Shown here one piece after another: positions 1 through 8,508 of a DNA stretch of 64,000 nucleotides. Numbering within the stretch: the stretch's first letter is position 1; each line of letters starts with the position of its first letter. Under the pieces are notes generated by a model, which was not told where the DNA came from, did no database searches, and saw nothing but the letters and a program-made list of their open reading frames with translations. The DNA comes from UBA11865 sp963749825 (GTDB taxonomy: Bacteria > Chloroflexota > Anaerolineae > Promineifilales > Promineifilaceae): NCBI GenBank assembly GCA_963749825.1, contig CAVVOI010000012.1:496001-560000 (forward strand), written 5' to 3'. The position numbers and the translations under genes were made by a program.

Positions 1-14
1 TTAAAGTTATTTCG

Positions 15-43
15 ATTGTAACGAATGTCACAATACATGTCAA
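15..43 (-). promoter_or_regulatory. Candidate sigma70 promoter pointing out of the window
   Basis: On the minus strand TTGACA (38-43) is followed after 17 nt by TACAAT (15-20). Spacing and both hexamers fit a housekeeping promoter. It would drive a gene to the left of position 1, which cannot be seen. Confidence 0.45.
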
Positions 44-157
44 AAACCCATAAGGGCTATTTGTACCTCATGTTTGGATATCTTTTTTACCTACATTCCA
101 CCTATCAAACCGGCGATCAACAGAAAACTTGACATCGTTGGTTTGATTCTGATTGAC

Positions 158-2062
158 TCAATCCGCCAGCGTAGAAAGATCTCCTAAATCCAGGCCTAGT
201 ACCTGGGCTTTTAGCACCCGCCGCATGATTTTTCCTGAACGCGTCTTTGGCAGCGAGTCGACGAAGTCAACCGAGGTCGGTTTCGCGATCGGGCCGATTT
301 CATGTCCGACATGATCGCGTAATTCTTTCTCCAGTCGTTCGCTGCCTTCTTCTCCTTGGCGTAGGATACAAAAACCTTTGATGATATTGCCACGCAACTC
401 GTCAGGTACTCCGATCACAGCCGCCTCGGCTACGGCCGGATGGCTGACCAATGCGCTTTCGATCTCGGCCGTTCCCAACCGATAGCCGGATACTTTGATA
501 ACATCATCGATCCGGCCAATGACCCAAATGTAACCATCCTCATCCTTTTTTGCGCTGTCGCCGGGAAGGTACCAACCCTGTTCTTCGTAGCGACTCCAAT
601 ATTGTTGCACGTACCGGTCCGGGTCCTTATATACCGTTCGTAACATCGCGGGCCATGGCGTCTTAATGACCAGGTAGCCTTCTTCGCCAACAGGGACGCT
701 GTTCCCTTCTTCATCAACGACATCAACTTCCACCCCTGGAAAACCGCGTGTAGCCGAACCCGGTTTAAGCGGCATGCTAGGCAGCGGTGTAATCATAAAG
801 TTGCCAGTTTCCGTTTGCCACCATGTGTCCATGATAGGGCATTTTTCCATACCAATGACCCGGTGATACCAGCGCCAAGCTTCAGGATTGATAGGTTCGC
901 CAACTGTACCTAATAGCCTCAAGGAAGAAAGGTCATGGCGTTCAGGCCAGTTTTCGCCGAATCGCATCAAGCCGCGAATAGCTGTTGGCGCGGTGTACAA
1001 GATAGTAATGCCATATCTGGCGACCAACTGCCACCAGCGATCGGGATAGGGGTAAGTTGGCGCTCCTTCGTACAAAAAACTGGTCGCGCCAAGCACAAGC
1101 GGCGAGTAGACGATGTAGCTGTGCCCGGTAATCCAGCCTGGATCGGCCGCGCACCACCACACATCTTCAGGCTTTATGTCGAAGACCCATTTCAGCGTCG
1201 TCGCCGTGCCCACCATATATCCACCGTGAGTGTGCAAGATAGCCTTGGGTCTGCCTGTGGTCCCTGAGGTATACAGGATGAAGATCGGATCTTCGGCATC
1301 CATGACCTCGGTCGGGGCATTGGGATCGGCGATGGGGAGATTCATCAGATCGTGATACCAGTGATCCCTTCCAGGAACCATTTCAACTTCCTGGCCTGTC
1401 CGTTTGATGCAAATCACTGTTTGAATGGTCCCCGCCCGATCGACCGCCTCATTCGCTATTTTCTTGAGCTCGATGATTTTTCCGCGGAGCCAAGAACCAT
1501 CACAGGTAATGAGGACCTTGGAAGCGCTGTCTTCTATCCGACCATACAGTGCTTCAGTCGAAAAACCACCATAGACCACTGAATGGATGGCCCCGATCTT
1601 GGCGCAAGCCAGCATAGCGATCATTAATTCGGGAATGCGCCCCATATAGATTGTGACTCGATCACCTTTTTGAACGCCCATCGCTCTTAGAACGCTGGCG
1701 AACTTACAGACTTCGTGATTGAGTTGTTGGTAGGTATAGGTTCGCCGATCCCCTTTCTCGCCTTCAAATATCAATGCCGCCTTATTACGTACGGGCGACC
1801 GTTGGTGGCGGTCCAAAGCATTGTGAATCAGGTTAACCTTAGCGCCCACGAACCACTTATAAAATGGTGCATTGCTATCGTCGAGTACCCTTTCCCATGG
1901 TGAGTACCATTCGAAATTCTCGGCCGCGATTTTGCCCCAAAAGCCCGGTAAATCAGCCAGGGCTTGTTGGTGTACCGCCTCGAAATCCTGTATATGGGCC
2001 TGCTCAACAATTTCAGGGGCAGGGTAATAAACGTCACCGGTGAGTTTCTGATTCTTAGCCAT
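158..2062 (-). CDS. acsA: Acetyl-CoA synthetase (AMP-forming)
   Basis: Activates acetate to acetyl-CoA through acetyl-adenylate in the cytoplasm. The 634-residue length is normal for the family. Visible motifs are the ATP-binding P-loop-like YTSGTTGRPKA near residue 265, the WWQTETG core motif near 415, the hinge/A8 region GRIDDVIKVSGYR near 520, and the C-terminal PKTRSGKIMRR whose lysine is the catalytic and acetylation-controlled residue. The start ATG is preceded by AGGAGG at a good distance. The gene stands alone and is divergent from the polyphosphate kinase gene; a candidate promoter lies about 190 nt upstream of the start. Nothing is missing or unusual. Confidence 0.97.
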   Translation of the reverse strand: MAKNQKLTGDVYYPAPEIVEQAHIQDFEAVHQQALADLPGFWGKIAAENFEWYSPWERVLDDSNAPFYKWFVGAKVNLIHNALDRHQRSPVRNKAALIFEGEKGDRRTYTYQQLNHEVCKFASVLRAMGVQKGDRVTIYMGRIPELMIAMLACAKIGAIHSVVYGGFSTEALYGRIEDSASKVLITCDGSWLRGKIIELKKIANEAVDRAGTIQTVICIKRTGQEVEMVPGRDHWYHDLMNLPIADPNAPTEVMDAEDPIFILYTSGTTGRPKAILHTHGGYMVGTATTLKWVFDIKPEDVWWCAADPGWITGHSYIVYSPLVLGATSFLYEGAPTYPYPDRWWQLVARYGITILYTAPTAIRGLMRFGENWPERHDLSSLRLLGTVGEPINPEAWRWYHRVIGMEKCPIMDTWWQTETGNFMITPLPSMPLKPGSATRGFPGVEVDVVDEEGNSVPVGEEGYLVIKTPWPAMLRTVYKDPDRYVQQYWSRYEEQGWYLPGDSAKKDEDGYIWVIGRIDDVIKVSGYRLGTAEIESALVSHPAVAEAAVIGVPDELRGNIIKGFCILRQGEEGSERLEKELRDHVGHEIGPIAKPTSVDFVDSLPKTRSGKIMRRVLKAQVLGLDLGDLSTLAD

Positions 2063-2249
2063 CGTTTTCCTCCTGCAATCGCACTACTGACAATTCGTTC
2101 CCCCGACACACCATCCACCAGCCAATAAAATCAGGTCCAGCTAATTGGACCCATCATGACTTCTTTGATTTGATAATCCGCTACTGGCGACACAATCGTC
2201 GTCTGGGCTCCCTTGGCCGGAAAGCAAACCTGCACTCAGCATGGTCATT

Positions 2250-2279
2250 AGTATAATAACGAACTGCTGAAAGTGACAA
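2250..2279 (-). promoter_or_regulatory. Candidate acsA promoter
   Basis: The minus strand reads TTGTCA (2274-2279), then TATACT after 18 nt, or TTATAC after 17 nt. It faces acsA and leaves a leader of about 185 nt. The leader contains a small inverted repeat, GGTCCA/TGGACC at 2134-2151, too short to assign a role. Confidence 0.45.
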
Positions 2280-2368
2280 CATTTGTCTATCTTGTTTGCG
2301 ATCCACGACGGATCGCCAAAGCAAGGTTTTAACCACCTAAAAGAATACTCATTTTTGGAGGATAACAG

Positions 2369-3172
2369 ATGCCCAATACCCATCGTCTACAACCCGGTTC
2401 GCCCGTTTCAATTGGCAAACTTCCAACGCAGGGAGAATTATTCCACCCGGATCGGGAGGCGGCCGAAGCCGAGTTTTCTGCCTTACGAGATGAGTTGATT
2501 CTCTTGCAGAGTAAGCTCTATGCAGAAAACAAACGACGAATACTGATCGTCTTGCAGGCTATGGACGCTGGCGGCAAAGACGGCACGATCAGGAAGATCT
2601 TCCGGGGAGTCAATCCGCAGGGAGTGCGAGTAACATCATTTAAAGCACCCAGTAAAAAAGAATTAGCTCACGATTTTCTATGGCGAATTCACCGGCCGGT
2701 CCCGGCAAACGGCATGATCGGGGTGTTCAACCGTTCTCACTATGAGGATGTCTTAGTTGTTCGAGTCCACAACCTGGTGCCAGAAGAAGTATGGCGACCG
2801 AGATACAGGATGATCAATGATTTTGAGAGCATGCTGGTTGGCAGCGGCACTACGATTTTGAAATTCTATTTGCACATCTCCAAGGAAGAGCAACGGCAAC
2901 GATTCCAGGCTCGATTGGACGATCCCCACAAAAATTGGAAGTTTTCGTTCGAAGATTTAGATAAGCGAAAGCTTTGGGGACAATATATGGTCGCATACCA
3001 GGAGATGTTAGAAAGAACGACTACAGATTTGGCTCCCTGGTACGTCATCCCAGCCGATCAAAAATGGTACCGTAATTTATCTATCATGCGTGTTATCCTA
3101 CATACGCTCCGCAAGCTCAACCCCCAATACCCATCGCCAACCATTGATCTTACCGGGATTATGGTTGACTAA
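2369..3172 (+). CDS. ppk2: PPK2-family polyphosphate:nucleotide phosphotransferase
   Basis: Moves phosphate between polyphosphate and nucleotides, usually regenerating NDP or NTP from NMP or NDP. At 267 residues it is a single-domain PPK2. The Walker A loop AMDAGGKDGT is at residues 64-73 and the Walker B/catalytic region NRSHYEDVL at 121-129, followed by the lid-type segment KEEQRQRFQARLDDP. GGAGG lies nine bases before the ATG. The compact form resembles class III PPK2 enzymes, which accept both AMP and ADP, but the class is not proven by sequence alone. It is monocistronic and divergent from acsA. Confidence 0.93.
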   Translation: MPNTHRLQPGSPVSIGKLPTQGELFHPDREAAEAEFSALRDELILLQSKLYAENKRRILIVLQAMDAGGKDGTIRKIFRGVNPQGVRVTSFKAPSKKELAHDFLWRIHRPVPANGMIGVFNRSHYEDVLVVRVHNLVPEEVWRPRYRMINDFESMLVGSGTTILKFYLHISKEEQRQRFQARLDDPHKNWKFSFEDLDKRKLWGQYMVAYQEMLERTTTDLAPWYVIPADQKWYRNLSIMRVILHTLRKLNPQYPSPTIDLTGIMVD

Positions 3173-3190
3173 AAACTCTACCCATCCCTG

Positions 3191-3799
3191 TTACTTGGAT
3201 TTCCGAGATGAAAATTCCTCTTCATCAGAATCGGCTGATTCAGAATCGTCAAAATCATCTTCAAGGAGAACGTCTTCATAGTCTACTGACTCCTCCTGGG
3301 CCTCTTCTTCAGCTACCACATCATCGGCCAACACCACTTGTGGACCCACATAGTAGGGGTCGATATGATCATTGCCACAGTGAGGACAGATACTCCATTG
3401 AAGCTCCATTAAGGCGTTGCAGTCTGGGCAGGCTTTTCGCAATCGCGTGTGGCAGTGGGCGCACAGCAACCAATTATTGTCCACAGTACGCGAACATCCT
3501 GGACAAGCCGGCCGCTCCTCTATTTCCTGTAGCAGAGCCTCTTCTTCCAGAGCTCGTTCATAAGCTTCGGCCAACGTTTCCGGCGGTCTCAGGATCAAGT
3601 AGACGATCAATCCCACTCCGGGAAGTAAAGCTACGACCAGTGTCGCCAGAATTTGGGCAAATGGATCGCGCGAGCGAGACCGCATGTCGCGAAATGTCCA
3701 GATGATCAAACTCAACCAAATAGCCGCCAGGAATGCGCCAAAAATGGCGAAGCAAATCGAGGCGTAAGCCACAAAGGTATCTAAGGTGGGCAAGGTCAT
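3191..3799 (-). CDS. Membrane protein with double zinc ribbon and acidic tail
   Basis: I do not recognise a named function. The 202 residues begin with two hydrophobic helices (about 8-35 and 48-68, the second ending in LPGVGLIVYLILRPPE, a PLDc_N-like motif). They continue with two CxxC pairs of zinc-ribbon type between about 98 and 142 (CPGC, CAHC, CPDC, CPHC) and end in a tail of mostly Asp, Glu and Ser with a short basic end. This layout suggests a membrane-tethered cytoplasmic zinc module. It converges with ppk2 (18 nt between stops) and lies upstream of the pilin gene on the same strand. Confidence 0.7.
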   Translation of the reverse strand: MTLPTLDTFVAYASICFAIFGAFLAAIWLSLIIWTFRDMRSRSRDPFAQILATLVVALLPGVGLIVYLILRPPETLAEAYERALEEEALLQEIEERPACPGCSRTVDNNWLLCAHCHTRLRKACPDCNALMELQWSICPHCGNDHIDPYYVGPQVVLADDVVAEEEAQEESVDYEDVLLEDDFDDSESADSDEEEFSSRKSK

Positions 3800-3848
3800 T
3801 CGTTATCGGATCCTCAATTCGAGACGGATCGATTATAACAACGATTCC

Positions 3849-4181
3849 TCACGAACGCGACTGTCGATGTTCGACCATCATTAGTTGGCTCCATTGGCCT
3901 CTGGCTGATGTATCTCCGGGCAGCGTCCGGTTTGCTTCTTTCCAAGAAGTGGCTCCCAAGGCGTGCTCCCAAAACAAAAAAAGGGCCCTGCAAAGCAGAG
4001 CCCTTCTAGCTGACGGTTGGTTCAGGGTTAATCTTTGCAAACCGGCGATAATCTCGCTGAACACTCTGCCGATCTCCGGACCTAACAGGGCCAAAATCGC
4101 GATAACGACGATGGCGACCAGCACGAGGATCAACGCATATTCAACCAAACCTTGACCGTCTTCACGAGTGAGAAACAACAT
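3849..4181 (-). CDS. Flp/Fap-type pilin subunit (3' end suspect)
   Basis: The core EDGQGLVEYALILVLVAIV is the class IVb (Flp) pilin signature: a short cytoplasmic leader, the processing-site Gly followed by Glu-Tyr, then one long hydrophobic helix. Such pilins form Tad-type adhesive pili. ATG at 4181 is chosen because GGAGGA precedes it; an in-frame ATG five codons earlier lacks this spacing. Pilins of this family normally stop soon after the helix. Here the open frame runs on for about 60 residues and reads through a strong terminator hairpin (3973-4005). A one-base shift near 4042 would give a stop at 4006, just before the hairpin, so a frameshift or sequence error is likely. No other tad genes lie in the window. 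Confidence 0.75.
   Translation of the reverse strand: MLFLTREDGQGLVEYALILVLVAIVVIAILALLGPEIGRVFSEIIAGLQRLTLNQPSARRALLCRALFLFWEHALGATSWKEANRTLPGDTSARGQWSQLMMVEHRQSRS
3973..4005 (-). terminator. Intrinsic terminator of the pilin gene
   Basis: On the minus strand a 10-bp stem (AAGGGCTCTG with CAGGGCCCTT, one G-U pair, 5-nt loop) is followed by seven T residues. It lies inside the open reading frame of the pilin as written, which argues that the true stop is upstream. Confidence 0.85.
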
Positions 4182-4221
4182 GAGAACTTCCTCCATAAAA
4201 GTTTACCAATAAATCGTAATC

Positions 4222-4250
4222 ATTCTAGATCCAACCGAGCCTGACTTCAA
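4222..4250 (-). promoter_or_regulatory. Candidate pilin promoter
   Basis: Minus strand TTGAAG (4245-4250), 17-nt spacer, TAGAAT (4222-4227). It sits 41 nt upstream of the preferred pilin ATG. Confidence 0.5.
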
Positions 4251-4939
4251 TGGGTTAAATGTCTTATTTTTTTGGTTGGGATAAAGGTCCCAGCTTGGTG
4301 TGTCGACTTATGATTTTGATAGGTCAGTAGTAACTAGTACAGTCATCTAACCGCTAAAGCTTAAACCCCAATCTTTAAGAACAAGGTGAACAAAACGATT
4401 GGACAGCTGTCATCACTGAATCAACGGCCGTTTACCTGGCTTGAGGAGCTGGTGACCACCTGCAGAATATCTTTTTGAAGCATGATGGACTTCGCTGACT
4501 ACATCTTGACTGACACCGTTTGATATTATTGCCTATTTGTGAGCCGGCCAGGCGGCCGGGATCGCCATTTTACTCCTGGTACTTCCGGCCTAATCCTGTA
4601 TTTCTTAGGCCCGATCTGGTTCTGTTGAAGTGAATAGAGGGGTTTATTCAATCACCTTCAAGACTTCCTTATAGAGTCCAGAGGTGAAACGAGGATCGTT
4701 ACCAGGTCCGGCTTTATGCACAGCCAACTGGCAGCCGGACCTGGAGAACGACCCGCCACACCCATGCTCCCCTCCATTCTATTGACTGTTTTTATAATTT
4801 ATTTACAGAACTTATTCATGAAAATGTCTGCAGCAAGTAGCGTCATGACGGATGAAAAAGCACGAACAAGGTTCAGGTTATTTCTTGGGCTACTGTTCGC
4901 AGAACGAAGAATAAGGAGTAGTCACAAACAGAGGGCACA
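4251..4939 (+). other. Long intergenic stretch before the histidine kinase
   Basis: No convincing gene. A 75-codon open frame at 4716-4943 lacks family features. The clear structure is a perfect 12-bp inverted repeat, CCAGGTCCGGCT (4702-4713) and AGCCGGACCTGG (4733-4744), with a 19-nt loop, about 200 nt before the kinase start. There is no following T-run, so it is not an ordinary terminator. Confidence 0.5.
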
Positions 4940-6703
4940 ATGATGACTCCGCAATATACAAATGGTCACGGCAAAGCACATTTAGGCCGGGGGAAAAATG
5001 GCACCCAAATCGGCCTCTCAAAAGTGAGCGTAGCCGACAATGGCCAGGCTATCGAGCCGCTACAGGAGACTTTCCGAAAAGTCGAACGCGCCAAGCAGGA
5101 ATGGGAATCGGCCGTCGATGCCTTGCCTGAGCTTATTTGCGTGACTGACTATCATGGAAAGGTCGTCCGGGCCAATAAGACTCTGGAACACTGGCACCTT
5201 GGCTCCCTGGTCTCGGTCAATGGGCAGTCATTCCACGAGCTGCTCCATCCGAATTGCCCCAACCAGGTCTGTTATCTGGAATCACTACTCAGACAATCTT
5301 TGAACTCGACCCTGGAGCAGAACCCGGTACAACTCAGTACCTTCGACGCCACCATGGGCCGTCACATTCTGATAAAAATTCACGCGGTGGCCGCAAAAAT
5401 GGACGATTCGCCGCCCACGGCCGCTATCGTCGTTCAAGATATCACCCAGCGAAAACAGATGGAGGAAGCCCTTCATTCCTATACGAACCGGCTGGAAGTG
5501 ATGAATCGAATCGGCGAGGCGATCCTGGCCGCGGATTCGCCGCAAGAGATCGCTCGGGCGGCTGTCAGTCGCATGCGCTTACTGGTCCCTTTCCAGCGGG
5601 CGATCCTGGCCCTGGATGACCCGACCACCGACAAGCTACTGGTCATCGACGTCTTCTCCGAAAATGCTAGGGTTACACGACCCGACCGTTGGCTGGCAAC
5701 GATGGACCTTTCTCATCCCAATGGTCCAGGACTTGATGTCATCATTTTAATTGAGGATCTCAACGAGCTAACCGGCCACTCTTCGTTAGAAAAAGAATTA
5801 TTACAAGATGGCATTATTTCTTATATGAGCATTCCCTTGATCGCTCAGAATAGTTTCGCCGGCGCCTTTATCTTGGGCAGCGACCAGCCTGGTATCTTTG
5901 AAGATGATCACATCAAGATCGCCGACGAGGTAGCTGATCTACTGGCCATCGCCACTCACCAAGCCGGCCTGAACCGGCGCCTGGAGCAGGCCAATAATAG
6001 TTTGCAGAGAGCTTTGCAAGCCAAAGAGGAGATGATCCAGAACGTCTCCCACGAACTAAGGACCCCCCTCTCCATCATCTCCGGTTATGCCAACTTGATG
6101 AATGAAAGAGCCTTTGGTTCGCTTAATAAGGAGCAGTTGGAGGCCCTGGAAATTTTGATTGGCCGCCTGGACCAGCTCGAGTTCTTGGTTTCACGCCTGT
6201 TGACACTGCAATCGCTTGACGAAAATGCCTTGCAGTGTGAGGAATTACAGCTACAGCCTTACTTCTGCAAGATGGTTGAAAGCTGGAATCTTCGGGCCAA
6301 TACCGAGGGGATTGATTTACATCTAAACACTGCGCCCGATTTGACCACGCTCCAGGCCGACCGCAATCTTTTAACCTTGGCGGTGGGCACGCTGGTAGAC
6401 AATGCCGTGAAGTTCAGCCCCGATGGAGGCAATATCACCATCAGCAGTTGGATGGAAGGCGACGAAGTGTACATCTCCGTCGCCGATGAAGGCATTGGCA
6501 TACCAGTCGAAAAGCTAGAACAGATTTTTGAGCGCTTCGTGCAAGCCGATGGCAGCACAACTCGCTCATTTGACGGCATGGGCATCGGCTTAGCCCTTTG
6601 CCACGACATCATCGACGCTCACAACGGCCGGATCTGGGCCGAAAGTGAAGGACGGGGCACGGGCAGCACCTTTACCATGGTCTTGCCCACCCGCCAGGGC
6701 TGA
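4940..6703 (+). CDS. Cytoplasmic sensor histidine kinase (PAS-GAF-HisKA-HATPase)
   Basis: Autophosphorylating sensor of a two-component system. After a variable 40-residue start, a short coiled segment leads to a PAS domain (about 55-175, ending DITQRKQMEE), a GAF domain (about 185-345), a HisKA dimerisation helix with the H-box NVSHELRTPLS (His371), and an HATPase_c domain with N-box DNAVKFSP (Asn488), G1 DEGIGIP and G2 GMGIGLAL. There is no transmembrane helix, so the signal is intracellular. No response regulator is adjacent, making it an orphan kinase. Two ATGs in tandem follow AGAGGG. The next genes, a secreted protease and a c-di-GMP enzyme, have the same orientation but start after about 100 nt. 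Confidence 0.93.
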   Translation: MMTPQYTNGHGKAHLGRGKNGTQIGLSKVSVADNGQAIEPLQETFRKVERAKQEWESAVDALPELICVTDYHGKVVRANKTLEHWHLGSLVSVNGQSFHELLHPNCPNQVCYLESLLRQSLNSTLEQNPVQLSTFDATMGRHILIKIHAVAAKMDDSPPTAAIVVQDITQRKQMEEALHSYTNRLEVMNRIGEAILAADSPQEIARAAVSRMRLLVPFQRAILALDDPTTDKLLVIDVFSENARVTRPDRWLATMDLSHPNGPGLDVIILIEDLNELTGHSSLEKELLQDGIISYMSIPLIAQNSFAGAFILGSDQPGIFEDDHIKIADEVADLLAIATHQAGLNRRLEQANNSLQRALQAKEEMIQNVSHELRTPLSIISGYANLMNERAFGSLNKEQLEALEILIGRLDQLEFLVSRLLTLQSLDENALQCEELQLQPYFCKMVESWNLRANTEGIDLHLNTAPDLTTLQADRNLLTLAVGTLVDNAVKFSPDGGNITISSWMEGDEVYISVADEGIGIPVEKLEQIFERFVQADGSTTRSFDGMGIGLALCHDIIDAHNGRIWAESEGRGTGSTFTMVLPTRQG

Positions 6704-6802
6704 TCCTGATTCAGCCAACTTTATTCGTACTCGCAATTAACGGTGATTATATAAAAATTTTGTTTTTATCGATTTATTTAGAAATATAGAGGAATTGTCA
6801 TT

Positions 6803-7258
6803 ATGAAACGATCTTTTAAGTTCTTGCACTTGTTGATAGCCTGCATCATGGTCCTCAGCCTGCTAGGGGTCAGCGTCGGCGTTAACGTCGATTCCGAGGA
6901 AACGCTCAAGCAGCCCCTTAAGGCTCATCCCTTACTGGCCCAGGTCGCCGACGAGGCGCCAGACCAGGTTGTGTCCGTCATCGTACAGAGCAGCGGTGAC
7001 ATTAGCCATGTCCAGGAGGCGGTCGACCTGCTAGGTGGCCAGGTGACCCGCGATTTGCACATAATCAATGCTCTGACCGTCGAATTACCGGCGGAAGATG
7101 CCCTGGCCCTATCCGAAGCCGAAGGCGTGCGTTGGGTTTCATTGGATGCTCCAATCATGACCACAGGCAAGCCGATTAAGAACCCAACGCCGGAACCAAC
7201 GCCGCCACCCGATCCCACGCCAGAACCAACCACCTCCACCTCGATGGTGGCGGTTTAA
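6803..7258 (+). pseudogene. Secreted S8 protease, N-terminal part (frameshifted)
   Basis: The first 151 codons of a subtilisin-like protease. A signal peptide (basic start, hydrophobic segment about 7-27) is followed by an I9-like propeptide (about 45-115, including VVSVIVQSSG and VELPAEDAL) and a Pro/Thr/Glu-rich linker. AGAGGA precedes the ATG. The frame stops at 7256-7258 after the linker, but the -1 frame continues directly into the catalytic domain, so one base appears to be missing at about 7220-7250. With this and two further single-base corrections the gene spans 6803-8414 and encodes about 536 residues. Sequencing error and true inactivation are both possible. Confidence 0.8.
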
Positions 7259-7281
7259 CTGGTTCTTACGATCAAGTTTTC

Positions 7282-7671
7282 TTGGATACGATGAATGTGC
7301 GCGATGCCTGGGATATGGGCCTGAATGGCGATGGCATCACCATCGCCGTGATAGACAGCGGCGTGATCAAAGAGGATGACTTCGCTGAGAAGGTCAAAGG
7401 AAAAAGCGCTTCGCGAGTCCTTCGCCAATTTTCCTTGAATCCCGATTCGAACACGGTTAACGACGTCTATGGTCACGGCACCCATGTGGCCGGCATCGCC
7501 GCTGGAAACGGTAAAGATTCTAATGGCGAGGTTTCCGGTGTTGCCCCCATGGCCGACCTGATCAGCATCAAGATCAGCGATGAAAACGGCATGGCCTACG
7601 AATCGGACACTGTCTGGGCCATGCAGTGGGTGCTTGGAAAATGCGCCATACTTCAATATCCGCGTGGTTAA
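7282..7671 (+). pseudogene. S8 protease, Asp/His part of catalytic domain (frameshifted)
   Basis: Second segment of the same protease. It holds the catalytic Asp in IAVIDSGV and the catalytic His in GHGTHVAG. The frame can be followed upstream of 7282 through SYDQVFLDTMNVRDAW, a typical start of the mature S8 domain, so the TTG at 7282 is not a real start. The frame ends at 7671 after an extra T in GTGCTTGGAAAA at about 7634. Removing it joins WAMQWVL to ENAPYFNIRVVNLS, which is the expected strand before the oxyanion Asn. Confidence 0.8.
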
Positions 7672-8341
7672 CCTTTCGATTCGTTCGACCGTGGAACAAT
7701 CCTACCACACCAGCCCGCTCGATGCGGCGGCCGAGATCCTATGGTTCAACGGCATCGTCGTCGTGGCCGCGGCCGGCAATGAAGGACCTGGCGCCATCGA
7801 CGTGGCCCCGGCCAACGATCCCTTCCTCATCACCGTCGGCGCCACCGATGAGAAGCAGACCTTCGACCCGGCCGACGACGTGGTCGCCCCTTATTCGGCT
7901 TATGGCCTGACCATGGACGGCCATCTGAAGCCTGATCTCGTCGCCCCCGGTCAGGATATCGTCAGCCTATTGTCTGACCAATCTAGCTGGGGATATGAGC
8001 ATCCTGAGCGACTGGCCATCAACGGCGAATACTTCCGCCTCAGCGGCACCTCCATGTCCACGCCCATGGTCGCCGGGGCGGTGGCCCTGTTGCTCCAGGA
8101 CGAACCCGAACTGACGCCGGACCAGGTCAAGTACCGTCTGACCCACACCGGGCCCACCATCCAGGGCAGCGGTGACGACACCAATAGCTATCCATACCTG
8201 GACGTCTATGCAGCCGTGACCGGCACCACCACCGAGTCGGCCAATACGGACATGCCCGCCAGCCAGATGTTGTGGACCGGCGACGAACCGGTGGTCTGGA
8301 ACAGCGTCAACTGGAATTCGGTCAATTGGAATTCGCGTTAA
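7580..8341 (+). pseudogene. S8 protease, Asn/Ser part and WNSVN-repeat tail (frameshifted)
   Basis: Third segment; only the portion from about 7634 is real coding sequence. It contains the oxyanion-hole Asn in AAAGNEGPG and the catalytic Ser in GTSMSTPMVAG, followed by a short Thr-rich linker and the repeated pentapeptide WNSVN. The written frame stops at 8341 because the third repeat has 16 instead of 15 bases. Corrected, the protein continues through seven repeats and ends SVAWDY with a stop at 8412-8414. All catalytic residues are intact across the three segments. A terminator follows at 8443-8480. Confidence 0.82.
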
Positions 8342-8402
8342 TTGGAATTCGGTCAATTGGAATTCGGTCAACTGGAATTCGGTTAACTGGAATTCGGTGG
8401 CC
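8297..8402 (+). repeat. Seven tandem 15-bp repeats coding WNSVN
   Basis: Copies start at 8297, 8312, 8327, 8343, 8358, 8373 and 8388. The consensus TGGAATTCGGTCAAT encodes Trp-Asn-Ser-Val-Asn. The third copy (8327-8342) has one extra base. Near-identical DNA copies allow slippage. Similar SVNWNS repeats are known at the ends of subtilases in Chloroflexota and Actinobacteria; their role is not known to me. Confidence 0.93.
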
Positions 8403-8442
8403 TGGGACTATTAAGATAACGGAAAAATAGCAAGCGTCTATT

Positions 8443-8480
8443 GGACTGGCAGCGCCGGCTGAGGACTGCCAGTCCTTTTT
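8443..8480 (+). terminator. Intrinsic terminator after the S8 protease
   Basis: Perfect 10-bp stem GGACTGGCAG (8443-8452) with CTGCCAGTCC (8466-8475), 13-nt loop, then five T residues. It separates the protease from the GGDEF gene 29 nt later. Confidence 0.85.
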
Positions 8481-8508
8481 CTAAATTTGACGGAAAGAAG
8501 AAAGCGCT

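Noticed and set aside
2134..2151. GGTCCA/TGGACC hairpin in the acsA leader as an attenuator
   Set aside because: Only six base pairs and a poor T-run.
4716..4943. 75-codon open frame before the histidine kinase
   Set aside because: No ribosome site, no family features, and it overlaps the large hairpin.
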